Source: CAINVV01 sp964506325
Lineage (GTDB): Bacteria; Bacteroidota; Bacteroidia; Bacteroidales; Prolixibacteraceae
Assembly: GCA_964506325.1 (NCBI GenBank)
Contig: CAZDLO010000022.1
Location: 1-43,473 of the forward strand
Direction of reading: 5' to 3'
DNA: 43,473 nt
The first letter of the stretch is position 1. Each line of letters starts with the position of its first letter. The translations under genes were made by a program, and so were the position numbers. The notes under the pieces were generated by a model that did no database searches, was not told the origin of the DNA, and saw only the letters and a program-made list of their open reading frames with translations. Positions 7,435-16,629 of this stretch are shown one piece after another.

Positions 7435-8679
7435 ATGCATATCCTTCTGACGAAGACTGATTCATCCCTGGTCGGAGAAATTAATTTGCCTGCTTCGAAG
7501 AGCATTAGCAACAGGGCACTTATTATCAATGCCCTGAGCTATTCTCCCCATCCAATCAGGAACGTGTCAGATTGCGACGACTCAATGGCAATGAGTCGTG
7601 TTCTTCAGTCAAATTCCAACCATTTTGATATTGGTCATGCCGGTACTGCCATGCGTTTTCTCACTGCCTATCTTTCAAAAATTGTGGGAGAGTGGCACAT
7701 AACCGGTTCCGAAAGGATGCAGCACCGGCCTGTCTCAATCCTGGTAGAGGCGCTGCGAAATATGGGAGCCCTTATTGAATATGAAGGGGAGGAGGGTTAT
7801 CCGCCGCTCAGGATAACCGGAACGGCATTGAAAGGAGGCATCATTGAATTGGATGGGAGTATCAGCAGCCAATACATCTCCGCCTTGCTCATGGTGGCAC
7901 CCACGGTGCAGGGAGGACTGACTCTCCGGCTTAAAAATAAAATTACCTCCCGGTCTTATATTGAAATGACCCTTCAGCTGATGAAGCAGTTCGGCATCAG
8001 TTACAAATGGGACCGCAATGAAATACGTATTGATTACCAGTTGTATAAGCCTGTCTCATATACTGTTGAGGCAGACTGGTCGGGAGCATCCTACTGGTAT
8101 GCGCTTGCAGCATTATCAGATCGTTGTGATATTAAACTGAAGGGATTGTACATGAAAAGCCTGCAGGGGGATGCCATTCAGGCAGCATGGTTTGAAAGAT
8201 ATTTTGGTATCAGGTCACGGCAGGATGGCGATACAGTAAGGCTGACAAAAAACAGGGAGACGGCATTGAAATATTTCAATCTTGATTTTATAGAAAATCC
8301 TGATCTTGCTCAAACGTTTGTCGTTTTATCGGTCCTGATGAAGCTTCCTTTCCATTTTACAGGTCTCAGGACACTCAAAATCAAGGAAACTGACCGGATA
8401 GCGGCATTAAAAAATGAATGTTTGAAACTTGGAGCAGTTCTCACGGAACCTGCAGAGGGAGAACTTTCGTGGGAGGGCAATACCGATGAATCATTGGTTC
8501 AGAATAATCCGCTTATCGCAACTTATGACGATCACAGGATGGCTATGGCGTTTGCGCCTGTCGCCATGGCCAAAGGTTCAGTCAGGATAATGGATGCGAT
8601 GGTGGTTACCAAGTCTTATCCCTCCTTCTTTGAGGATCTTTGCAAGGTAGGATTTGCGACAACAGGGTTTACTCTTTAA
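7435..8679 (+). CDS. aroA: 3-phosphoshikimate 1-carboxyvinyltransferase (EPSP synthase)
   Basis: Condenses shikimate-3-phosphate with PEP. 414 residues. Visible motifs are LPASKSISNRALI near the N-terminus, HAGTAMRFLTAYLS (phosphate and PEP region), the ERMQHRP loop, KETDRIAALKNE and the C-terminal DDHRMAMAFAPVA. The glycine-rich PEP loop reads GHAGTAMRFL, a form seen in Bacteroidota rather than the GNAGTAMRPL of enterobacteria. It follows aroB on the same strand. Its last 11 bases overlap the convergent cyclophilin gene tail to tail. The start MHILLTKTDSSLVGEI matches the family N-terminus. Confidence 0.94.
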   Translation: MHILLTKTDSSLVGEINLPASKSISNRALIINALSYSPHPIRNVSDCDDSMAMSRVLQSNSNHFDIGHAGTAMRFLTAYLSKIVGEWHITGSERMQHRPVSILVEALRNMGALIEYEGEEGYPPLRITGTALKGGIIELDGSISSQYISALLMVAPTVQGGLTLRLKNKITSRSYIEMTLQLMKQFGISYKWDRNEIRIDYQLYKPVSYTVEADWSGASYWYALAALSDRCDIKLKGLYMKSLQGDAIQAAWFERYFGIRSRQDGDTVRLTKNRETALKYFNLDFIENPDLAQTFVVLSVLMKLPFHFTGLRTLKIKETDRIAALKNECLKLGAVLTEPAEGELSWEGNTDESLVQNNPLIATYDDHRMAMAFAPVAMAKGSVRIMDAMVVTKSYPSFFEDLCKVGFATTGFTL

Positions 8680-9499
8680 TTACCTCAATTATCATCCTGA
8701 TATTTTCAACCGGTCGGTCCATCGGTCCGGTTGGTTGTGCCGCGATGGAATCAATAACTGCCAGTCCATCAGTAACCTCTCCAAAAACAGTGTAGGCCCC
8801 GTCTAGATGAGGTATTCCACCCCAGGTGGTATAGGTCTCTATTTGCTGTTTTGTGAGTTTGGCCGGATTTTTTGCAATTTCATTTTCGGCCTGTTGTCTC
8901 AGCTTGGAGGTTATTTTCTCATAACCTTGCTTGTTCCTGGCCATCTGAAATAAAGTCAGTGTGTCAATCTTCTCAGCAACAAGTTTGTTGAAGAGTGATT
9001 CTGCAGCCCTGCTGTTGAGGTTCGCTTCAATCAGGGGAACATCATCCAGTTTGTATACTTTGCCCTGTGCGAGGTAGAATTGCGTGGCGGAGGATCTGCG
9101 TTCAGGATTTACATCATCCCCGTTTCTGGCTGCAGCTATCACACCTTTTTTATGGATAATCCCGGGTAAAATTTCTGCCGGCACCGTATAATTAAGGTCT
9201 CCTTCCCCTAGCATCTGTTCTTTTGTAGCCCTTTTGGATTGCGGATCTCCTCCCTGCACCATGAATCCCTTGATCACCCTGTGAAAGAGAAGGCTGTCAA
9301 ATACACCCTCTTTGGTCAGCTTCATAAAGTTATCGCGGTGTAAAGGTGTTTCATTGTAGAGCACGACCTTCATATCCCCGTATTTTGTTTTGATCAGCAC
9401 CATCGGCCCTTCCGGAATAATCTTATTCTGCGAAAAAGAGCAGGCTGAGAATGAAAGTATGGTAAGGAGGAAGATTGATTTAAGTTGTAGTTGCTTCAT
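8669..9499 (-). CDS. cyclophilin-type peptidylprolyl isomerase, predicted lipoprotein
   Basis: 276 residues. The N-terminal signal ends in a lipobox (LSFSAC), so the protein should be lipid-anchored in the periplasm, where it would help fold envelope proteins. Cyclophilin core motifs are FHRVIKGFMVQGGDPQS (catalytic Arg, Phe, Gln), SSATQFYLAQGK and GAYTVFGEVTDGLAVIDSIA. Between the last two lies an insertion of about 80 mostly charged residues (SLFNKLVAEKID to IETYTTWGG), making it far longer than a minimal 165-residue cyclophilin. The gene is divergent from cysS and overlaps the 3' end of aroA by 11 bases. Confidence 0.9.
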   Translation of the reverse strand: MKQLQLKSIFLLTILSFSACSFSQNKIIPEGPMVLIKTKYGDMKVVLYNETPLHRDNFMKLTKEGVFDSLLFHRVIKGFMVQGGDPQSKRATKEQMLGEGDLNYTVPAEILPGIIHKKGVIAAARNGDDVNPERRSSATQFYLAQGKVYKLDDVPLIEANLNSRAAESLFNKLVAEKIDTLTLFQMARNKQGYEKITSKLRQQAENEIAKNPAKLTKQQIETYTTWGGIPHLDGAYTVFGEVTDGLAVIDSIAAQPTGPMDRPVENIRMIIEVIKE

Positions 9500-9526
9500 A
9501 AAGGCTAATTATTATTCTTTCAGACC

Positions 9527-9534
9527 CAAAGATA
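9527..9534 (-). promoter_or_regulatory. -7 box for the cyclophilin gene
   Basis: TATCTTTG read on the minus strand matches TAnnTTTG and lies 28 bases before the start codon at 9499. I see no convincing -33 TTTG. Confidence 0.4.
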
Positions 9535-9577
9535 AGAAAGGTGCAATCATTTTATTCGCCGTTCATCCCTTTTTTTT

Positions 9578-9585
9578 TAATTTTG
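9578..9585 (+). promoter_or_regulatory. -7 box for cysS
   Basis: TAATTTTG matches TAnnTTTG and lies 20 bases before the ATG at 9606. It supports that start over longer in-frame extensions. The -33 element (TTCG near 9555) is weak. Confidence 0.45.
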
Positions 9586-9605
9586 CGTTTCGATCACTTC
9601 ATACG

Positions 9606-11087
9606 ATGCTCATGGAAAAGTTAGTACTGTACAATACACTGACCCGTAAAAAAGAACTTTTTGTTCCCATTCACAAGGATCATGTGGGGATGTATGTTTG
9701 TGGTCCTACAGTTTACGGACATGCTCACCTGGGACATGCACGCCCGGCCATCACCTTTGACCTTCTTTTCCGTTATTTGCTCCACATAGGGTACAAGGTG
9801 CGGTACGTGAGAAATATTACTGATGTCGGTCACCTGGTCAATGATGAAGACGAGGGAGAGGATAAAGTGGCCAGGAAAGCCAGGGTGGAAGAGCTGGAAC
9901 CTATGGAGATAGTCCAGATTTATACCAACAGCTACCGCAGGAACATGAGCCAGCTCAATGTGCTGCCTCCCAGTATTGAACCGGTTGCTTCCGGGCATAT
10001 CATTGAACAGATCGGGGCGGTAAAGAAAATGATTGATTCTGGATTTGCTTACGAAAAGAACGGTTCAGTTTATTTTGACGTGGAAGCCTATGCTCTTAAA
10101 CATTCCTATGGCATATTATCAGGCAGGAAAACAGAGGATCTATATACCAATACGCGTTATCTGGATGGCCAGAACGAGAAAAAGTCGGGCCTTGATTTTG
10201 CCCTCTGGAAGAGTGCCCAGCCGGAACACATCATGCGCTGGCCTTCCCCGTGGGGTTCCGGTTTCCCCGGATGGCACACCGAATGTACAGCCATGAGCAC
10301 AAAATACCTGGGTGAAAGATTTGATATCCACGGTGGCGGACTCGACCTCCTGTTCCCTCACCATGAAGCTGAAGTGGCACAGGGAATGGCATGCTTTGGC
10401 CATTCCACCGTGAATTACTGGATTCACAACAACATGATTACCATAAATGGCCAGAAGATGGGTAAATCGCTGGGTAATTTCATTCAGCTGGATGAATTTT
10501 TCACGGGATCGCATTCCCTTCTTGAAAAAGCCTACGACCCGATGACCATTCGTTTCTTTATGTTGCAGGCACATTACCGCAGTCCGCTTGATTTCTCAAA
10601 TGAAGCGCTTCAGGCGGCAGAAAAAGGATTTGAACGCCTGATGAATGCCATTGCACTTCTTCCGGGACTTAAAACTACTTCAGAATCTTCAATTGATGTA
10701 GTGAAACTGAGAAATGATTGTTACGAAGCATTAAATGACGACCTTAATAGTCCAATATTGATCGCCAGCCTTTTCGATGGAGCCAGAATGATCAATGCCG
10801 TAAATGACGGGAAAGAGACAGTTACTCCGGGTGACCTCCACCAACTTCAGCAACTGTATTCCGGCCTGGTCCATGAAGTTCTTGGACTCAAGTCTCCCGA
10901 TAACCTCCCGGGCGTTGCCGACAGCGAACTCTTCAGTAAGATGGTAGAGTTATTGTTGTCTCTTCGCCAGGAAGCCAAGATAAAAAAAGACTGGGCAACC
11001 TCTGATCTGATTCGTGACCGGCTGATCGACCTGGGCTTTGAGATCAAGGACACCAAAGAAGGAGCCGGCTGGAAGCTCAGGAGCTGA
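9606..11087 (+). CDS. cysS: cysteinyl-tRNA synthetase
   Basis: Class I aminoacyl-tRNA synthetase charging tRNA-Cys. 493 residues from the ATG at 9606, with a second ATG at 9612. Signature elements are the zinc Cys in MYVCGPTVYGHAHLGHARP, which also holds the HIGH motif as HLGH; the zinc-site segments FPGWHTECTAMS and IHGGGLDLLFPHHEAEVAQ; and the KMSKS motif as KMGKS. The C-terminal anticodon-binding part includes LRQEAKIKKDWATSDLIRDRL. An upstream in-frame extension to 9390 crosses the opposite gene and the promoter, so it is rejected. It converges with the hydrogenase operon, leaving 20 bases between the two stop codons. Confidence 0.95.
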   Translation: MLMEKLVLYNTLTRKKELFVPIHKDHVGMYVCGPTVYGHAHLGHARPAITFDLLFRYLLHIGYKVRYVRNITDVGHLVNDEDEGEDKVARKARVEELEPMEIVQIYTNSYRRNMSQLNVLPPSIEPVASGHIIEQIGAVKKMIDSGFAYEKNGSVYFDVEAYALKHSYGILSGRKTEDLYTNTRYLDGQNEKKSGLDFALWKSAQPEHIMRWPSPWGSGFPGWHTECTAMSTKYLGERFDIHGGGLDLLFPHHEAEVAQGMACFGHSTVNYWIHNNMITINGQKMGKSLGNFIQLDEFFTGSHSLLEKAYDPMTIRFFMLQAHYRSPLDFSNEALQAAEKGFERLMNAIALLPGLKTTSESSIDVVKLRNDCYEALNDDLNSPILIASLFDGARMINAVNDGKETVTPGDLHQLQQLYSGLVHEVLGLKSPDNLPGVADSELFSKMVELLLSLRQEAKIKKDWATSDLIRDRLIDLGFEIKDTKEGAGWKLRS

Positions 11088-11107
11088 CAGGCATGAAAAT
11101 CAGCGTA

Positions 11108-12886
11108 TCAGTTCTTGTCCCTCTTCTGATAGGTTGTGTGCAACAATTCATGTGAAAGATGACCGAGTGGCTGGCCCAGGAACTCCGTGTACAAAGTCTG
11201 CAGGTCCTCATTCAAGTGTGATTTCCGCAGCAATTTGCCCTCATCTTCACGGTAAATGGCCTCCAGGCGTTTCATCCTGACCAGGTTATTTACCGGGCGG
11301 GGTTGACCGCCACCGCTGATGCAACCACCCGGACATCCCATCACCTCAATAAAGTGGTAAGGGCTTTTGCCCAGGCGGATCTCCTCCATTAATTTGGATG
11401 CACCTTTCAATCCGCTGGTTACAGCTACCTGGACTGTCACTCCATCCAAGAATTTATAGGCATCGACAGGGTTTTCAATCTTCAGTGCTGCTGTCTTGAT
11501 TTGTTTCAATCCAGCCAAAGGCGCGACATGCAACTTTTCCATCGGTAATTCACGTCCGGTGACAAGTTCGTATACAGTACGCAGGGCTGCCTCCATGACT
11601 CCGCCGGTAGTCCCGAATATGTCAGCTGCTCCGGAAGATAAGCCCAGGGGCGAATCAAACTCTGAATCGGGAAGCTGGGCAAAATCGATGCCTGCATCCT
11701 TTATCATCCTGGCCAGTTCACGGGTTGTGAGCACGGCGTCAACATCCCTCACGCCGTTCGATTCCATCTCGGGCCTTGTAATTTCAAATTTCTTGGCAGT
11801 GCAGGGCATGACTGATACCACAAACAGATCCTTCGGATCGCTCTGAATTTTTTTCGCAAAGTAGCTCTTTATCAGTGCTCCCAGCATCATGTGAGGTGAT
11901 TTGCAGCTTGACAGATGCCCCAGTTTTTCAGGATACTGGTGTTCAACATATTTGATCCAGCCCGGACTGCAACTTGTTATCATTGGAAGGATTGCTCCGT
12001 TTGCAGTTGAAAAGTGATCACTGACCCTTTTCAGAAATTCTGATCCTTCTTCAATGATTGTCAGGTCGGCGGCAAAGTTGGTATCAAAGATGTAATCAAA
12101 TCCCAGTTCGCGCAGGGAGGAGGCCATTTTGCCTGTGACAAGAGTGCCGGGTTCAAAGCCGAATTTCTCGCCCAGCGCCACACGAACTGCGGGAGCGGTC
12201 TGAACGACAACTGTTTTGGATTTGTCCAGGAGGGCTTCCCAGACAAGCTGTGTAGAATCTTTTTCTTTCAGAGCGCCGACCGGGCAGACAACAATGCACT
12301 GTCCGCAGTTGGTGCAAATTGATTGTCCAAGGCTTTCATCTTCCGAAGGGCCAATAAAAGTTGCAAACCCCCGGTGGTGTGCATTCATAATTCCTACCCC
12401 CTGGATCTCATTGCAAACTGTCACGCAGCGGCGGCAAAGAATGCACTTTGAGCTGTCACGGACAATAGAAGGACTGGTGCTGTCGACTACATCTTTGGAT
12501 TTTACTCCTTCAAACCTGAATCCATCTATCTGAATTTGTTCTCCAAGGTCTTGTAGTTCACAGTTTTGATTGCGGTGGCAGCCCAGGCAGTTTTTAGGAT
12601 GATCCGACAGGATTAGTTCGTACAGAACCTTTCTTACCTTCCGGACTTTACTGGTATTTGTGTGGACCACCATCCCTTCCCTGACTTCAGAAACGCAGGA
12701 AGCCATGAGGTTCCTTGCCCCTTCAACCTCCACTACACAAATTCTGCATGAACCTATCTGGTGGACATTCTCCAGGTAGCAAAAATGTGGTATCAGGATG
12801 TTGTTTTGCTTCGCTGCTTCGAAAATGGTTGTTCCCTCTTCGGCCGAGATGGTTTTATCGTTGATTGTCAGTGTAACAAGTGCCAT
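11108..12886 (-). CDS. hydA: [FeFe] hydrogenase catalytic subunit (HydA/HndD-like)
   Basis: 592 residues. Domains in order: [2Fe-2S] ferredoxin (C36, C47, C50, C64); His-ligated [4Fe-4S] (H96, C100, C103, C109); two [4Fe-4S] ferredoxin motifs (C148/151/154/158 and C191/194/197/201); the H-cluster domain with TSCSPGW (304-310), MPCTAKKFE (360-368) and EVMGCPGGCISGGGQP (C518, C522); and a C-terminal small-subunit domain. In NAD-linked complexes it reduces protons with electrons from ferredoxin and NADH. The L1 motif has Ser307 where many enzymes have a second Cys. It is the last gene of the hydC-hydB-hydA operon, 105 bases after hydB. The maturases HydE, HydF and HydG are not in the window. Confidence 0.93.
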   Translation of the reverse strand: MALVTLTINDKTISAEEGTTIFEAAKQNNILIPHFCYLENVHQIGSCRICVVEVEGARNLMASCVSEVREGMVVHTNTSKVRKVRKVLYELILSDHPKNCLGCHRNQNCELQDLGEQIQIDGFRFEGVKSKDVVDSTSPSIVRDSSKCILCRRCVTVCNEIQGVGIMNAHHRGFATFIGPSEDESLGQSICTNCGQCIVVCPVGALKEKDSTQLVWEALLDKSKTVVVQTAPAVRVALGEKFGFEPGTLVTGKMASSLRELGFDYIFDTNFAADLTIIEEGSEFLKRVSDHFSTANGAILPMITSCSPGWIKYVEHQYPEKLGHLSSCKSPHMMLGALIKSYFAKKIQSDPKDLFVVSVMPCTAKKFEITRPEMESNGVRDVDAVLTTRELARMIKDAGIDFAQLPDSEFDSPLGLSSGAADIFGTTGGVMEAALRTVYELVTGRELPMEKLHVAPLAGLKQIKTAALKIENPVDAYKFLDGVTVQVAVTSGLKGASKLMEEIRLGKSPYHFIEVMGCPGGCISGGGQPRPVNNLVRMKRLEAIYREDEGKLLRKSHLNEDLQTLYTEFLGQPLGHLSHELLHTTYQKRDKN

Positions 12887-12991
12887 AGTATGTAAATTTT
12901 CCTCTGTTAATATTTTGTTTTTTGATGGCCAGATGGAATACCCAAATAATCATTTTCGGTTGGTCCTGAAATGGCTGGAAGGGTATTTCGG

Positions 12992-15900
12992 TTAGTGTTT
13001 GGAGCATTGCAGACAACGCATCGCCTCAGCAATGGCATTGAGTTTATGAAATCCCTGTGCGACCTCTTCAAAACTGGTGCGCCGTTTTTCGTCTTCGAGA
13101 TATCTCATCGGGAAACGGTCGTGTTCGATTGTATTTGCTTCATCCGGACGCAGGTTGGGAATATCAATCGGCTCCCCTGTATTTAGGATGCCCTTTCCGC
13201 CAAGGTATTTGTCGATGGATTTGGCTGCAGTTTTCCCGTCAGCAATGGCTGTTATCACTACATCTGAGCCCCTGGCCACATCCCCACCGGCAAAAATTCC
13301 CTTTTGAGTTGTCATCTGTGTTGAGCTGTCAACGACGAAGGTGCCCCAATCTGTCAATTCGACATCTTTCCGTGTTACAAATGGAAGATCTGAGTACTGG
13401 CTGACGGCCGGGATGGCCATGTCAATATTCAGGGTAAAAGTAGAGTCCGGTTGTTTTACAGGTATTCTTCTTCCGTCTTTGCCAAACTCTCCCGGTTCCA
13501 TTTTCAGGCACTCTATCTGCCGGACTGCACCATTGCCAAGAAATCTCACAGGGGCAACCAACTCATGCAATATGATCCCCTCGTCAAGGGCCTCCTGTAT
13601 TTCACGACGGTCGGCAGGCATTTCTTCCCGCGTTCTCCGGTACAGGATGTGAACTTTTTCGGCACCGAGGCGCAATGCTGACCTGGCTGCATCAAGGGCT
13701 GTATTTCCGCCTCCGATGACAGCTACCACCCCTTTTACAGTTACTTTCTTGTTTAGATTGATATCTTTCAGAAAATCTAGTCCGTGATAGATTCCCTCTT
13801 TTTCTTCTCCTTCGATTCCGATCTTCCTTGAAAGCTGAGTTCCTGTGGCAATGTAGATTGCACCGTATTTGGCTTTCAATTCCTCAAAGGTGATATGTTC
13901 TCCAACTTTGGTATTGTAAATCACATTAATACCTGACTGGATGATGGAGTCGATTTCCTTTTTCAGAATATCTTTCGGTTGTCTGTATTCAGGGATTCCG
14001 TAGGCAAGGATACCCCCTGCAATATTCTTTTCCTCGTAGATATCAACGGTATAACCTAACCTCGAAAGATAATAACCACAGGTAAGGCCGGAAGGTCCGG
14101 CACCAATTATACCGACAGATTTGCCATTTTTCTGGAACATCATGTTCATGTACGGCTCATCCGAATTCAATACGAAATCGGCAGCATACCTTTTGAGGTC
14201 TGCGATGGCAATGGCCTCGTCGAGCTGTGCCCGGCGGCATTTGTTCTCGCATGGATGTGTGCACACCCTGCCGCAGATGGAAGGAAAGGGATTGTCCTGG
14301 CGTATCAGGTGATAGGCATCCTTTACCCTTCCTGCAGCAATCAATGCGATGTATCCCGGGACGTTAACTCCTGCAGGACACGCATTCTGGCAGGGAGAAA
14401 TGAACAATTCACTGCAGACACCCGCCCTGCAATATTTTTTTTGAATATGCTCGTCATATTCGTGTTTGAAGTATTTGATTGTACTCAAAACCGGGTTGGC
14501 AGCAGTCTGACCAAGTCCGCATATCGCTGATTCCTTGATGGAAGTGCCCAGTTCAATGAGTTTTTCAATATCTCCCACTTCGCCTTTTCCGACAGTTATA
14601 CGTTCAAGGATTTCTAGCATACGCTTAGTCCCCAAACGGCAGGGGGTACATTTTCCGCATGATTCTTCCTGCACGAAATCCATGAAGAAACGCGCCATGT
14701 CCACCATGCAGGTATCCTCATCCGCGCTGATCAAACCACCAGATCCCATGATGGCTCCATGTTTGATCAGAGAGTCATAATCAATTGGTGTGTTCAGGTG
14801 TTCGGCTGTCAGGCATCCGCCCGATGGCCCACCGGTCTGGGCAACCTTGAAGTTTTTATTCCTGGGGATTCCTCCGCCAATATCAAATAAAATCTTACCC
14901 AGCGAGATTCCCATAGGAACTTCAATCAGCCCTTTCATCCGGATATCTCCTGCCAGGGCAAAGACCTTTGTGCCCTTGCTTTTTTCTGTACCTATCGATG
15001 CAAACCACTCCGCACCTTTCAGCAGGATTGGAGCAATACTTCCAAAGGTCTCGACATTGTTGATGACAGTTGGCTTCCCGTATAGTCCGCACTGAACAGG
15101 GAAAGGTGGTTTTTGGGTTGGTTCACCCCTTCTTCCTTCGACTGAGGCCATCAGTGCAGTTTCTTCACCACACACAAATGCCCCGGCGCCAATTCTTATT
15201 TCGATGTCAAAACTGAAGCCGGAAGAGAAGATATCATTTCCAAGTAATCCGCTGGCCTGTGCAGCCTTGATGGCTATGGTTAACCGCTCGATGGCGATCG
15301 GGTATTCAGCACGAATGTACACGACCCCCTTAGTGGCCCCGATGGCATACCCTCCAATAATCATTCCTTCAATAACAGCATGTGCATCGCCTTCCAAAAG
15401 GCTGCGGTCCATGAATGCACCCGGATCTCCCTCATCAGCGTTACAGATGATATATTTCTGATCACTCTCTTCTTTGGAAGCCAGTTCCCATTTAAGGCCA
15501 GTAGGAAATCCTCCCCCGCCCCTTCCGCGCATTCCCGATCTTTTTACTTCGTCTATAACCTGCCCGGGGGACAAACTTGTTAGCGCCTTGCCAAGCGCAA
15601 AATATCCGTCTTTTGCTATGTACTCTTCGAGTGAGGCAAAATCTATTGTACCACAATTGCGGAGAACTATTTTCTTTTGAAGCTTAAAGAAGTTGATCTC
15701 CTGCATATTATGAATTTCTTTTCCTGTGTCAGGATCTTTGAAACAATATTTTCCGGCAATCTTTCCCTTTTTGATGTGCTCCTTGACAATGTGAGGCATG
15801 TCGGAAGGCTTCAGGTTGCAATATAGGGTTTGCCCGGGATTGATAATCAGGGTGGGCCCCAAAGTACAGGCACCCATGCAGCCGGTAAGTTTGATCTTAA

Positions 15901-16078
15901 CTTTATCAGTCAGTTTCTCATGTTCCAGTGCTTTGACAAGCGCTTCCTTCACTTCACGGCAGTCGGAGGAGAGGCAGCCTGCAGCGTAGCAAACATGTGC
16001 TACATAAGGGAATTGACTTTCCTGTTCCTGAAATGTTTTTTTCGTTTCAGTCAGATCTTTCAGGGATTTGATATACAT
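12992..16078 (-). CDS. hydB: NuoF/HydB-type NADH flavoprotein fused to a GltD/NfnB-type NADP(H) module
   Basis: 1028 residues, about 430 longer than ordinary HydB. Order: thioredoxin-like [2Fe-2S] domain (C30, C35, C67, C71); NuoF FMN/NADH domain (RGRGGGGFPTGLKW 184-197, NADEGDPGAFMDR 213-225); SLBB region; [4Fe-4S] site (C474, C477, C480, C520). Then comes a GltD-like module: eight Cys for two [4Fe-4S] clusters (C550/555/563/567 and C602/606/610/614), FAD-binding GAGPSG (659-664), dinucleotide-binding GGGNTALD (789-796) and YRRTREEMP (813-821), whose arginines in GltD/NfnB contact the NADPH phosphate. It ends in RCLQCSKH. A second pyridine-nucleotide site, probably NADP(H), is inferred. It sits between hydC and hydA. 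The fusion is one uninterrupted frame. Confidence 0.92.
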   Translation of the reverse strand: MYIKSLKDLTETKKTFQEQESQFPYVAHVCYAAGCLSSDCREVKEALVKALEHEKLTDKVKIKLTGCMGACTLGPTLIINPGQTLYCNLKPSDMPHIVKEHIKKGKIAGKYCFKDPDTGKEIHNMQEINFFKLQKKIVLRNCGTIDFASLEEYIAKDGYFALGKALTSLSPGQVIDEVKRSGMRGRGGGGFPTGLKWELASKEESDQKYIICNADEGDPGAFMDRSLLEGDAHAVIEGMIIGGYAIGATKGVVYIRAEYPIAIERLTIAIKAAQASGLLGNDIFSSGFSFDIEIRIGAGAFVCGEETALMASVEGRRGEPTQKPPFPVQCGLYGKPTVINNVETFGSIAPILLKGAEWFASIGTEKSKGTKVFALAGDIRMKGLIEVPMGISLGKILFDIGGGIPRNKNFKVAQTGGPSGGCLTAEHLNTPIDYDSLIKHGAIMGSGGLISADEDTCMVDMARFFMDFVQEESCGKCTPCRLGTKRMLEILERITVGKGEVGDIEKLIELGTSIKESAICGLGQTAANPVLSTIKYFKHEYDEHIQKKYCRAGVCSELFISPCQNACPAGVNVPGYIALIAAGRVKDAYHLIRQDNPFPSICGRVCTHPCENKCRRAQLDEAIAIADLKRYAADFVLNSDEPYMNMMFQKNGKSVGIIGAGPSGLTCGYYLSRLGYTVDIYEEKNIAGGILAYGIPEYRQPKDILKKEIDSIIQSGINVIYNTKVGEHITFEELKAKYGAIYIATGTQLSRKIGIEGEEKEGIYHGLDFLKDINLNKKVTVKGVVAVIGGGNTALDAARSALRLGAEKVHILYRRTREEMPADRREIQEALDEGIILHELVAPVRFLGNGAVRQIECLKMEPGEFGKDGRRIPVKQPDSTFTLNIDMAIPAVSQYSDLPFVTRKDVELTDWGTFVVDSSTQMTTQKGIFAGGDVARGSDVVITAIADGKTAAKSIDKYLGGKGILNTGEPIDIPNLRPDEANTIEHDRFPMRYLEDEKRRTSFEEVAQGFHKLNAIAEAMRCLQCSKH

Positions 16079-16128
16079 AGTGTTGATGATTTTATTAACC
16101 TGGTTACTAATGAAAAATTGTGCTGAAA

Positions 16129-16629
16129 CTATCTCAGCATTCCAAGGATCCTGTGTAATTTATTGGGGTTCACCTGTTTATAGACCTTTTCGTTGATGGT
16201 GATGGCCGGAGCCAGTCCACAGGCACCAATGCAGCGCATCACCTGCAGAGAGAACATTTTGTCATCGGTGGTTTCACCCACATCAATGGAAAGTACCTCT
16301 TTCAACTTGTTTACAACATCTTTGCCCCCCCGCACATAACAGGCTGTCCCAAGGCAAATGCTGACTGTATACTTGCCTTTGGGTTTTGTTGAGAAAAAAG
16401 AGTAAAAGGTAAGTACGCTGTTAACTTTAGAATTGGGTATATCCATCTTCTCAGCAATGAATGACTGAACCTCAGCAGAAAGGTATCCAAAAATGGCCTG
16501 GGCCATGTGCAGGATTTGAATCAGGTTATTTTCCTTGTGATCATAGTCGACCATTACCTGCTCGAGTAACCGGTATTTTTCAGTTTCGGTCATCGAATGA
16601 ACGCTGCAAATCTCTTCGTGCGTAATCAT
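16129..16629 (-). CDS. hydC: NuoE/HydC-type [2Fe-2S] subunit of the hydrogenase complex
   Basis: 166 residues, a thioredoxin-fold ferredoxin of the complex I 24-kDa family. The four cluster cysteines are C92 and C97 (CLGTACYVRGG) and C133 and C137 (VMRCIGACGLAP). The helical N-terminus (residues about 15-85; LIQILHMAQAIFGYLSAE) is typical of NuoE. It would pass electrons to or from the HydB flavin. It is the first gene of the operon, and hydB starts 50 bases downstream. A minus-strand -7 box (TAGATTTG) lies about 90 bases upstream. Confidence 0.93.
   Translation of the reverse strand: MITHEEICSVHSMTETEKYRLLEQVMVDYDHKENNLIQILHMAQAIFGYLSAEVQSFIAEKMDIPNSKVNSVLTFYSFFSTKPKGKYTVSICLGTACYVRGGKDVVNKLKEVLSIDVGETTDDKMFSLQVMRCIGACGLAPAITINEKVYKQVNPNKLHRILGMLR

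Noticed and set aside
8669..8679. Overlap of aroA and cyclophilin gene ends as an annotation error
   Set aside because: Both C-termini look natural, and short tail-to-tail overlaps are common.
9390..9605. In-frame N-terminal extension of cysS
   Set aside because: It crosses the divergent cyclophilin gene and both promoter boxes, and the family N-terminus begins at MLMEKLVLYN.
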